From positions 372,001-436,000 of the forward strand of contig NZ_AP023418.1 of the NCBI RefSeq assembly GCF_018408575.1: a DNA stretch of 64,000 bases. The letters are read 5' to 3'. How positions within the stretch are numbered: the stretch's first letter is position 1; each line of letters opens with the position of its first letter. Origin of the DNA: Vescimonas coprocola. GTDB lineage: Bacteria > Bacillota > Clostridia > Oscillospirales > Oscillospiraceae. This document shows positions 57,494-64,000 of the stretch, in pieces. The translations under genes were made by a program, and so were the position numbers. The notes under the pieces were generated by a model, which worked only from the letters and a program-made list of their open reading frames with translations, was not told the DNA's origin and did no database searches.

Positions 57494-58489
57494 TTACCGT
57501 TCCTCTCGGAAGTAGCTGAGGCCCAGACTTGCAGGCGGCTGCTTTTCCATGTTGTTGCGCAGGCTGGAGATCACCAGCACCACCACGGTGACCACATACG
57601 GCAGCATCTTGTACAGCTCCTTCACGGCCATCTGGCTGCCGGTGGGGATGTACAGATACAGGATGTACAGGCCGCCGAACAGGATGGAGGCCAGGACACT
57701 GACATTGGGACGCCAGATGGTGAAGATCACCAGGGCGATGGCCAGCCAGCCGCGGTCGCCGAAGGCGTTGTTGGACCACACGCCGCTGGCGTAGTCCATC
57801 ACGTAGTACAGGCCGCCGAGACCGGCGATCATGCTGCCCACGCAGGTGGCCAGGTACTTATACCGGGTGACGTTGATGCCGGCGGCGTCGGCGGTGGAGG
57901 CGCTTTCACCCACGGAGCGCAGGTGCAGGCCGGGGCGGGTGTGCTTCAGGAAATAGGAGGACAGCAGGGCCAGGATAATGGCCAGATACGCCAGGAAGCC
58001 ATAGGACAGGAAGATCTGGCCGAACCAGCCCAGACTCTTGGCAAAGGGCAGGGACTTGGCAAAATAGCCGCTGGTGGCGGACAGGGCAATGGAGGGGACC
58101 TCACTGCCGGTGAGCTTGATCAGGGAGCCGCCGAAGAAGTTGCCGATGCCCACGCCGAAGGTGGTCATGGTCAGACCGGTAACGTTCTGGTTGGCCCGCA
58201 GGGTCACCGTCAGGAAGCAGTACAGCAGGCCCATCAGCAGAGAGCCCAGCAGGGAGCACAGCATGGGGATCAGAATGGCCAGAAAGCCGCTCATCTGGTC
58301 GGCGGGCACGGCCTGCTCATAGAAGAACGCGCCGATGACGCCGCAGATACCGCCCACATACATGATGCCGGGGATACCCAGGTTCAGATTGCCGGACTTC
58401 TCGGTGAGGATCTCGCCGGTGCTGCCGTACAGCAGGGGGATACCCTGCATGACCGCGCGGGGGATGAAGGATACAATATCAAAATTCAT
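57494..58489 (-). CDS. nupQ: Nucleoside-type ABC transporter permease (NupQ/YufQ-like)
   Basis: The 331-residue protein is a BPD_transp_2 permease with about 9 membrane spans and the EILTEKSGNLNLGIPGIMY start region and FGDRGWLAIALVIF segment of the BmpA-family nucleoside/guanosine transporters (YufQ/NupQ). It would pair with the neighbouring permease and an ATPase and lipoprotein not in the window. It follows the truncated permease by four bases. Confidence 0.85.
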   Translation of the reverse strand: MNFDIVSFIPRAVMQGIPLLYGSTGEILTEKSGNLNLGIPGIMYVGGICGVIGAFFYEQAVPADQMSGFLAILIPMLCSLLGSLLMGLLYCFLTVTLRANQNVTGLTMTTFGVGIGNFFGGSLIKLTGSEVPSIALSATSGYFAKSLPFAKSLGWFGQIFLSYGFLAYLAIILALLSSYFLKHTRPGLHLRSVGESASTADAAGINVTRYKYLATCVGSMIAGLGGLYYVMDYASGVWSNNAFGDRGWLAIALVIFTIWRPNVSVLASILFGGLYILYLYIPTGSQMAVKELYKMLPYVVTVVVLVISSLRNNMEKQPPASLGLSYFREER

Positions 58490-58493
58490 TTTC

Positions 58494-59042
58494 TCACGCC
58501 TCCTTCTTTCCGGAAGAACGGAACTGGACCTTGTAGTTGATGAAGAACTCGCAGCCGATGATGAAGAACAGGATGATGCCCGTCAGGATATCGGAGAAGG
58601 AGCGGTTCAGGCCGAAGGCCGTGGAGATCTCGCTGGCGCCGCGGCTGAGGACCACCAGCAGCAGGGACACGAAGATCATGATAATGGGGTTGAATTTCGC
58701 CATCCAGGACACCATAACGGCGGTGAAGCCGCGGCCGTCCACGATGGTGGTGGTCATGGTGTGGTCGGTGCTGGAGGTCAGCAGCAGACCGATGAGGCCG
58801 CACAGTGCGCCGGACAGGGCCATGGTCCGGATAATGACCCGGTCCACCTTGATACCGGCATAGCTGGCGGTGCGGCGGCTCTCGCCCACCACGGCGATCT
58901 CATAGCCCTGCTTGCTGTAGTTCAGATAAATGTACATCAGACCCGTCATCACGGCTACCACCAGAATGGCCAGCAGATACTTCTGGTTGCCGATGGTGGG
59001 CAGCCAGCCGGCCTGGGAGTCCTGGTTGATGATGCCGATCAT
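58494..59042 (-). pseudogene. nupP: Nucleoside ABC permease (NupP/YufP-like), N-terminally truncated
   Basis: Only about the last 180 of an expected 350 or so residues remain, with the YEIAVVGESRRTASYAGIKV and VDGRGFTAVMVSWMAKFNP segments of BPD_transp_2 permeases. The frame starts abruptly at an ATG that is also inside the sequence MIGIINQDSQAGW, a mid-protein segment in relatives. Immediately upstream is the end of kdpF and the start of a probable kdpA, so the N-terminal half has been removed by a rearrangement. Confidence 0.8.
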
Positions 59043-59061
59043 ACTGAATCATGGTGCTCAT
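59043..59061 (-). pseudogene. kdpA: First codons of a probable kdpA
   Basis: An ATG overlapping the kdpF stop begins MSTMIQY, like the start of KdpA. The frame then runs into permease DNA. Only six or seven codons are left. Confidence 0.45.
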
Positions 59062-59150
59062 GCCTGATCATCTCCCTTCATTAAAATATAGACATACCAC
59101 AGCAGCATTGCTGCCGCACATACACCTATGAGTGCAATTAGCATTTGCAT
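59058..59150 (-). CDS. kdpF: KdpF-like small subunit of the potassium ATPase
   Basis: The 30-residue peptide is one membrane span with a KdpF-like end (MLLWYVYILMKGDD). KdpF stabilises the Kdp K+-transporting P-type ATPase. The ATG chosen lies 9 bases after AAAGGAGG, and the stop overlaps the next ATG (ATGA), exactly the spacing seen between kdpF and kdpA. Too short for usual gene finders. The rest of the kdp operon is absent. Confidence 0.65.
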   Translation of the reverse strand: MQMLIALIGVCAAAMLLWYVYILMKGDDQA

Positions 59151-59184
59151 AAGATTCATCCTCCTTTTTTTGCTGTCCCCAATA

Positions 59185-59442
59185 TCATAAAACCTTTCCT
59201 CTAAAAATGGCATTAGTCATCTTTTGTGCGTTTAAAGATGAAATAAAGATTACAACCAACCCAAAAGCCATGCCATAGGAAAGGCGATAACGATCGTACT
59301 GATACAGACACACGCCAAAACCAGTAAGGGCATTCCAACAAAGATGGAGATGAAGCCAAGTAGCGGATGATGCCAAATAAAGCGCTCCGCTTTTTGCGTC
59401 AAATCTCTGTTCAAATCTTCTCGCCGCATTTGTAATGCTCAT
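59185..59442 (-). CDS. Small membrane protein ahead of kdpF
   Basis: The 85-residue protein has one or two hydrophobic spans (CWNALTGFGVCLYQY and YGMAFGLVVIFISSL) and no known domain. It starts behind GAGGTG and lies 34 bases before kdpF, so it is probably the first gene of the kdp operon. Function unknown. Confidence 0.55.
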   Translation of the reverse strand: MSITNAARRFEQRFDAKSGALYLASSATWLHLHLCWNALTGFGVCLYQYDRYRLSYGMAFGLVVIFISSLNAQKMTNAIFRGKVL

Positions 59443-59546
59443 AATTGTTCACCTCATTTCTTTCTTGCAAGGCCATAATACCGCTTAAAGTATTAAGTGG
59501 GGAAAAGGGTCCTGCAATCGAAACTAAGACTGTATAAGTCTTTAAG
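59443..59546 (-). promoter_or_regulatory. Leader of the kdp-type transcript
   Basis: On the minus strand a hairpin (CCACTTA and TAAGCGG) and two similar 10-base words (TTGCAGGACC and GGCCTTGCAA) can pair around it. A terminator hairpin lies just upstream. It could be a structured control element; no known riboswitch class was recognised. Confidence 0.4.
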
Positions 59547-59579
59547 AAAAAAGAGTCAGACCCGGAAGAGGACTGACTC
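59547..59579 (-). terminator. Terminator upstream of the kdp leader
   Basis: GAGTCAG and CTGACTC with a 13-base loop, followed by TTTTTT on the minus strand. Confidence 0.75.
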
Positions 59580-59638
59580 ATTCATATAATGATTTTGAAA
59601 TTGTATTTTCGAGAAGAGAATACCCTTGACAAATCTCG

Positions 59639-59803
59639 TCTCAAAAACTTCTGCTCGAGAAGTATGCAGCTGAGAAAGGATTCACCAACACCCTCTTCCT
59701 GTATGACGACGGTTACTCTGGAACGAACTTCAATCGCCCAGGCTGGCAGCAGGTCATGGAACTGATGGAAAACGGTCAGGTGGAAACACTCATCGTCAAG
59801 GAT
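59639..59803 (+). pseudogene. Serine recombinase fragment
   Basis: An internal piece of a large serine recombinase N-terminal domain (QKLLLEKYAAEKGF, DDGYSGTNFNRPGW, VETLIVKD) has no start and ends exactly where the next palindromic insert begins, just before the expected MSRLGR. It is a relic of a mobile element that is no longer whole. Confidence 0.75.
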
Positions 59804-59907
59804 TATTGTGCGATAATAGGACTAAATCAGAAAGACCTTGAAAATCAAGGCATTCTGGCTTAGTCCCTTCTTTTTTTGACCGAAAACAAAGGACTTTCAC
59901 AATAATC
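59801..59907. mobile_element. Small palindromic insert, 107 bp
   Basis: Terminal inverted repeats GATTATTGTG and CACAATAATC enclose a long imperfect hairpin (GGACTAA with TTAGTCC, and CCTTGA with TCAAGG) followed by CTTTTTTTG. It interrupts the recombinase fragment. It may be a tiny non-autonomous element or an element end with a terminator. Confidence 0.5.
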
Positions 59908-59956
59908 AAGCAAGCCGGAGGGTGCTGCTGCACACTTCCGGCAGAAGGAGGATATA

Positions 59957-60265
59957 GTGGGTGCTATCAAAGTCTTCTTGAAGGAGGTTCTGCTTCCAAT
60001 CGCGCTTGCGTTCTGCCTCGCGTCATTTCTCAAGCCGATCTATATGCCTGACGGCGTATGTGACTACTTCCTTATGTGGATCTGCGTCGGCTTGCCATTC
60101 GGCATCCGGAGGATGTGCCTCTGGCTCGTTCCCAGCGGCTACGGTATCTCCGGCTCAGTCGGCATCTTCGCATTGAACTTAATCATAGGCGGTCTTATCG
60201 GAGGACTTGCCTTCTTCATCGGGCTGCTGCTCGGTGTCATTCATACCATCCGAGAAATCATCTGA
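59957..60265 (+). CDS. DUF6050-like membrane protein
   Basis: The 102-residue protein is mostly hydrophobic (three or so spans) and matches the DUF6050 type seen at the start of Tn1549-like conjugative elements. The start is GTG behind AAGGAGG. Function unknown. Confidence 0.75.
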   Translation: MGAIKVFLKEVLLPIALAFCLASFLKPIYMPDGVCDYFLMWICVGLPFGIRRMCLWLVPSGYGISGSVGIFALNLIIGGLIGGLAFFIGLLLGVIHTIREII

Positions 60266-60281
60266 ACTACATCGTAAACGA

Positions 60282-60333
60282 AGAGGGTTTGTTTCTTCTC
60301 CAATTTGGAGTAAGAAGCAAACCCTCTTTTTTT
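60282..60333 (+). terminator. Strong terminator
   Basis: AGAGGGTTTG and CAAACCCTCT close a longer stem that also pairs TTCTT with AAGAA and CTCCAA with TTGGAG, followed by seven T. Confidence 0.85.
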
Positions 60334-60391
60334 GTTGCCCAAAAGCCGCAATATTTGCTGGCGATGCGGCGAAAGAAAGGAGTTTTTAAGC

Positions 60392-60640
60392 ATGAAACGC
60401 ATGACAGCCGGTGATCTGCAAGCACTGGAATTGCTGATGCAGACCACACCCGGCTTTGAGCATTATGACAGCGGTGTGGATGGCATTCTCCCTGAGTGCC
60501 GAAGCTGCCGCTTTCATCGTCCCTTCTGGAAATATCAGTCCTGCGTGTTTGCGGAGTGTCCCTACTGCTGCAATCCCGTTTCAACCCTCAAAAATCAAAG
60601 TGGCACATCTGATGCCGGAAAGGAAGCCAGTCATGGATAA
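60392..60640 (+). CDS. Small Cys-rich element protein
   Basis: The 82-residue protein has a Cys-rich core (CRSCRFHRPFWKYQSCVFAE followed by CPYC), likely a zinc site. Such proteins are conserved in Tn1549-like elements. The ATG follows AAAGGAG, and its end overlaps the antirepressor start by eight bases. Function unknown. Confidence 0.7.
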   Translation: MKRMTAGDLQALELLMQTTPGFEHYDSGVDGILPECRSCRFHRPFWKYQSCVFAECPYCCNPVSTLKNQSGTSDAGKEASHG

Positions 60641-61394
60641 CAAAATCGAAATCTTCAAGAATGAACAGTTTGGTGAGGTAAGAACGATCCTCGAAGGAGA
60701 AAAAGTTCTGTTCTGTGCAGCAGATGTTGCAAAGGCACTCGGTTACACCAACCCGAACAAGGCGGTCAACGACCATTGCAGGGCTATAACGAAACGTTCT
60801 ACCCCTATCAGCGGGAAAGTTCAGAGTATCAACTTCATCCCGGAAGGAGACGTTTATCGGCTAATTATTCGCAGCAAACTTCCTGCGGCTGAAAAGTTTG
60901 AACTGTGGGTATTTGATGAGGTCATTCCTACCATTCGCAAGACCGGCGGCTACATGACGGACTCCCTTCTGGAACGCATTCAGAAGGAACCTGCGGTCAT
61001 TGTGGAGTTTGCTCAGGCGTTGATTCTGGAAAAGAATCGTGTGAAGGCTCTTGAGTGTGAGCTGAACACGGCGAAGCCCAAAGCCGATTACTACGACGCC
61101 TTCATCAATCCGGATGACTGCACCAATATCCGAACGACGGCGAAGGAACTGAAAATCCCGGAGCGCAAGTTCGTCCAGTTCCTTCTCAGAGAGAAGTACC
61201 TGTTCCGATCTCCCTCCGGTCAGCTTCTTCCCTACAACAAGGACAGCAACGCCGGACTGTTCATCGTCCGCGATTTTGTGACGTACTGCTACACCGGTTC
61301 TCAGACCTACTTCACGCCGAAGGGCAAGGAGGTCATCCGAATGAAGTTCCAGAAAAAGTGTGCCGAAGAGCTGCTTCCCAAGATGGCAAGGTGA
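60633..61394 (+). CDS. Phage-type antirepressor (BRO-N and KilA-C-like)
   Basis: The 253-residue protein has an N-terminal BRO domain (EVRTILEGEKVLFCAADVAKALGY split as two motifs, ELWVFDEVIPTIRKTGGY) and a C-terminal DNA-binding part (TTAKELKIPERKFVQFLLRE) like phage antirepressors. It probably regulates the conjugative element. It starts behind AAAGGAAG and couples to the replication initiator (GTGA). Confidence 0.85.
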   Translation: MDNKIEIFKNEQFGEVRTILEGEKVLFCAADVAKALGYTNPNKAVNDHCRAITKRSTPISGKVQSINFIPEGDVYRLIIRSKLPAAEKFELWVFDEVIPTIRKTGGYMTDSLLERIQKEPAVIVEFAQALILEKNRVKALECELNTAKPKADYYDAFINPDDCTNIRTTAKELKIPERKFVQFLLREKYLFRSPSGQLLPYNKDSNAGLFIVRDFVTYCYTGSQTYFTPKGKEVIRMKFQKKCAEELLPKMAR

Positions 61395-62296
61395 TTTTCG
61401 TGGCAGTCTATCGCGTAAACAAGAATCGTGGCTATACGGTCATGGCGAACTTCCACCTTCGAGACAAGAGCCTGTCACTCAAGGCAGTCGGTCTTCTCTC
61501 AAAGATGCTCTCGTTCAATGATGGCTGGAAGTTCTCAACCAAGGGACTTTCTGCAATCTGCAAGGAAGGTCCGGATGCCATTCTCTCCGCGCTCCGTGAG
61601 CTTGAAAAGCACGGCTACCTTGTCCGGCACCGGCAGAGAGACGGTAAAGGCAGGATGAGCAGCACAATCTTTGAGATATACGAAGAGCCGCAGGAGTCAA
61701 CGCCAGAACGGGAAATGCCACACACGGGAAATCCATGTGTGGAGAAGCCAGATGTGGATAATCCACACGGGGATAAGTCCGCACAAATAAATACTGATCA
61801 AGTAATTACCCAAGAAAGAAATACTCTCTCAAAGAACTATCAATCCATCAATCTTGATGGGATGGACAGGATGGATGAGCGAAGCGAGTATGAAGAGATT
61901 ATCAAAGAGAATCTTGATTACGACATTCTCTGTCAGGATCCGAAGTTCGATAAAGACCGCTTCCGGGAGATCATGGACATCATGCTGGATGCCGTCTGTT
62001 CCACTGCGCCGACCATCCGCATCAATGGCGAGGATATGCCGCAGCAAGTGGTTAAGTCCCGCTTTCTCAAGCTGAATAGCAGCCACATAGAGTACGTTCT
62101 GGAAGCAATGAACAAGAACCCGTCAGACATCCGTAATATCCGGGCGTACCTGTTGACCGCTCTGTATAACGCCTCTCTGACGATAGACAATTACTACTCC
62201 GCCCTCGTCAACCATGATTTCTACGGGCAGGACAGATCGGCAGGGTCAAAGAAGCCGAAGACCTACGATTATAGCCTTTGTGAAGACACTCTTTAA
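61391..62296 (+). CDS. Replication initiator/DUF6017-type protein
   Basis: The 301-residue protein has an N-terminal winged helix-turn-helix (LKAVGLLSKMLSFNDGWKFS, LSAICKEGPDAILSALRELE) and a C-terminal DUF6017-like region (LNSSHIEYVLEAMNKNPSDI, IRAYLLTALYNA). This is the replication initiator of Tn1549-like elements. The GTG overlaps the antirepressor stop; the longer frame to an upstream ATG reads back into it. Confidence 0.82.
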   Translation: MIFVAVYRVNKNRGYTVMANFHLRDKSLSLKAVGLLSKMLSFNDGWKFSTKGLSAICKEGPDAILSALRELEKHGYLVRHRQRDGKGRMSSTIFEIYEEPQESTPEREMPHTGNPCVEKPDVDNPHGDKSAQINTDQVITQERNTLSKNYQSINLDGMDRMDERSEYEEIIKENLDYDILCQDPKFDKDRFREIMDIMLDAVCSTAPTIRINGEDMPQQVVKSRFLKLNSSHIEYVLEAMNKNPSDIRNIRAYLLTALYNASLTIDNYYSALVNHDFYGQDRSAGSKKPKTYDYSLCEDTL

Positions 62297-62339
62297 TGAA
62301 TACCATCGTGAGCAATGCTCGGAAAGGAGGACAGTGTAA

Positions 62340-62375
62340 ATGAAAATCATCTATCGCCGGATTGTGCCGCCTTAG
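62340..62375 (+). CDS. Possible 11-residue peptide with strong ribosome binding site
   Basis: MKIIYRRIVPP and a TAG stop follow a consensus GGAAAGGAGG nine bases ahead. It precedes the pcfB-like gene and may be a leader peptide or simply chance. Confidence 0.35.
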   Translation: MKIIYRRIVPP

Positions 62376-62426
62376 CTTCGGCATCAGTCCCCATAATCAT
62401 TCCAACGAAAGGAGGTAAACGCCGCA

Positions 62427-62918
62427 ATGCAGGATGAAGTCAACACCAAAGTTGTTGCAATCATGATCAAGGGCGGCAAAATCTCAGCCGAGGTGCTGAA
62501 AAAGGCACTGGACAAGTTCGTGCAGGAGATTGAGAAGGCGCAGAAGCAGATGCAGCAGCCCAAAACCTATCGCGGCAAACAGTCCATCAAGCATCTGATG
62601 AGCCAGAACGCCGCCATCTCCAACATCGAAGTAACGGACGGCAACATCAAGTCCTTTGAGCGGACTGCCAGCAAATACGGTTTGGACTTTGCGCTCAAGA
62701 AGGATGTTTCCGTAGAGCCGCCCAGCTATCTTGTCTTCTTCAAGGGACGGGACGTTGATGTCATGACCGCCGCCTTCAAAGAGTTCTCCGCCAAGACGGT
62801 CAAGCAGAAGGAACAGCCGTCCATCCGGCACAAGCTGGATCAGGAGAAAGCCCAAAGCAAGGCGCAGCATAAGGAGAAAGTCAAGGTCAAGACCAAGGAT
62901 CGGGGTGTGGAGCTGTGA
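62427..62918 (+). CDS. pcfB: PcfB/DUF3801-family conjugation protein
   Basis: The 163-residue protein (MQDEVNTKVVAIMIKGGKIS, then GKQSIKHLMSQNAAISNIEVTD) belongs to the DUF3801/PcfB family, which works with the VirD4 coupling protein in Gram-positive conjugation. The charged tail is basic. It overlaps the coupling protein start (GTGA). Confidence 0.88.
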   Translation: MQDEVNTKVVAIMIKGGKISAEVLKKALDKFVQEIEKAQKQMQQPKTYRGKQSIKHLMSQNAAISNIEVTDGNIKSFERTASKYGLDFALKKDVSVEPPSYLVFFKGRDVDVMTAAFKEFSAKTVKQKEQPSIRHKLDQEKAQSKAQHKEKVKVKTKDRGVEL

Positions 62919-64000
62919 ACAAACCCGATGTGAAGAAGCTCATTCTTCTGAACCTTCCGTATGCCTTTGCCTTCTACTTTGCGGATAAGATCGCCGCTGT
63001 GTTCCGTCTCGCCCCCGGCACGGAGTTCATCGACAAGCTGACAAACGGCTTTGCCGTGTTCGGCACTGCCTTTGCAAATCCGCTGCCCAGCTTTCATCCC
63101 GTCGATCTGCTCGTTGGTCTGTCGGCTGGCGTGTTGCTCAAGCTGGCGGTCTACGTCAAGGGCAAAAACCGCAAGAAGTTCCGGCAGGGCGAAGAATACG
63201 GATCTGCACGATGGGGCAAGCCAGAGGACATCAAGCCGTACATGGACCCGGAGTTCTCGAACAACGTCATCTTGACGCAGACGGAGTTCCTGACCATGAA
63301 CAGCCGCCCGAAGCAGCCGAAATACGCCCGCAACAAAAACATCCTCGTCATCGGCGGTTCCGGCTCAGGCAAGACGCGCTTTTTCGTCAAACCTAACCTG
63401 ATGCAGATGCACAGCAGCTACGTTGTGACTGACCCGAAGGGTACGGTGCTGGTGGAGTGCGGCAAAATGCTTGAAAAGGGCGGCTACGTCATCAAGTCGC
63501 TGAACACCATCAATTTCCGGAAATCCATGCACTACAACCCTTTTAGCTACATCCGCAGCGAGAAGGACATCCTCAAGTTGGTCAATACGATCATCGTCAA
63601 CACGAAGGGAGATGGCGATAAGTCCGGCGAAGATTTCTGGGTCAAGGCGGAAAAGCTCTACTACACAGCCCTCATCGGCTACATCTGGTACGAGGCACCC
63701 GACCACGAGAAAAACTTTACTACCCTACTCGAAATGATCAATGCCTCAGAAGCCAGAGAGGACGATGAGACCTTCAAGAACCCAGTGGATGTCATGTTCG
63801 ATGAGCTGGAAGCCCGCGACCCTGACCACTTTGCGGTCAAGCAATACCGCAAATACAAGCTGGCGGCTGGCAAAACCGCGAAGTCGATCTTGATTTCCTG
63901 CGGTGCAAGGCTTGCGCCCTTCGACATTGCAGAGCTGCGGGAGCTGATGAGCTACGACGAGATGGAGCTGGACACCATCGGAGACCGGAAGACGGCGCTG
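62915..64000 (+). CDS. VirD4/TcpA-type coupling protein (partial)
   Basis: The first 362 residues are present and the gene continues past the window. There are two N-terminal membrane spans (LLNLPYAFAFYFA and VDLLVGLSAGVLLKLAVYV), EYGSARWGKPEDI, Walker A IGGSGSGKTRFF at about 146-157 and VVTDPKGTV, as in VirD4/TraG coupling ATPases. It delivers the relaxase-DNA complex to the conjugation channel. The start is GTG. Confidence 0.92.
   Translation, partial: MNKPDVKKLILLNLPYAFAFYFADKIAAVFRLAPGTEFIDKLTNGFAVFGTAFANPLPSFHPVDLLVGLSAGVLLKLAVYVKGKNRKKFRQGEEYGSARWGKPEDIKPYMDPEFSNNVILTQTEFLTMNSRPKQPKYARNKNILVIGGSGSGKTRFFVKPNLMQMHSSYVVTDPKGTVLVECGKMLEKGGYVIKSLNTINFRKSMHYNPFSYIRSEKDILKLVNTIIVNTKGDGDKSGEDFWVKAEKLYYTALIGYIWYEAPDHEKNFTTLLEMINASEAREDDETFKNPVDVMFDELEARDPDHFAVKQYRKYKLAAGKTAKSILISCGARLAPFDIAELRELMSYDEMELDTIGDRKTAL

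Noticed and set aside
59443-59546. c-di-AMP (ydaO) riboswitch before the kdp genes
   Set aside because: Expected from kdp biology, but the conserved ydaO core words are not visible; only a simple hairpin was seen.

Overview
The window looks like chromosome from a GC-rich, spore-forming gut Clostridia of the Oscillospiraceae type that has taken up a long stretch of nested mobile DNA. This is an inference from a GerMN spore-germination lipoprotein, a DacF-type D,D-carboxypeptidase, giant S8 cell-surface proteases with dockerin, cohesin-like and InlB repeats, and the Tn4451/Tn1549-type element genes. No rRNA, tRNA or CRISPR array was seen.

Chromosomal left part (1-14.3 kb). A minus-strand operon carries a ComEA-like protein, an OmpR-type regulator, a HAMP histidine kinase and a GerMN lipoprotein, followed by a partial acyltransferase. 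On the plus strand are a D-Ala-D-Ala carboxypeptidase, an RluA-type pseudouridine synthase, and a two-gene unit in which a TPR-TIR protein overlaps a PP2C-like phosphatase. A 1867-residue S8 protease closes this part.

Accessory region (14.4-51 kb). A gene-poor stretch with palindromes leads to a TetR regulator and a methyltransferase, then a second methyltransferase cut short at about 16.68 kb. Next comes a compact minus-strand operon (16.8-26.9 kb) of five genes: an XRE regulator, a CoiA-like zinc protein, a coiled-coil protein with a degenerate P-loop-like motif, an unrecognised 342-residue protein, and a 1755-residue YprA/DruE-like helicase with a DUF1998/MZB-type C-terminus. This is the best candidate for an undescribed, probably anti-phage, system. 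It sits beside mobilisation genes (MobC, a MobP-type relaxase, an AAA ATPase, a sigma factor) that end in a beheaded serine recombinase at 33.9 kb. A second, Tn4451-like element follows: TnpV, TnpW, a frameshifted TnpX, a CHC2 primase, a P4-type helicase, an RSF1010-like nic site, a frameshifted MobQ relaxase and a resolvase. Four genes between 33 and 45.4 kb carry single-base indels, three of them plainly in homopolymer runs; this means either decay of the element or base-calling error. After that come cargo genes: GNAT enzymes, YoaP, TfoX, a ClpP paralogue, DUF998 and a TetR regulator behind a perfect 40-bp palindrome.

Right part (51-64 kb). A second giant S8 protease (2003 residues) is followed by nucleoside-type ABC permeases on the minus strand. 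The outer permease has lost its N-terminal half and is joined directly to kdpF and the first codons of a probable kdpA. Beyond a recombinase remnant and a small palindromic insert begins a Tn1549-like conjugative element: DUF6050, a small Cys-rich protein, an antirepressor, a replication initiator, PcfB and a VirD4 coupling protein that runs off the end.
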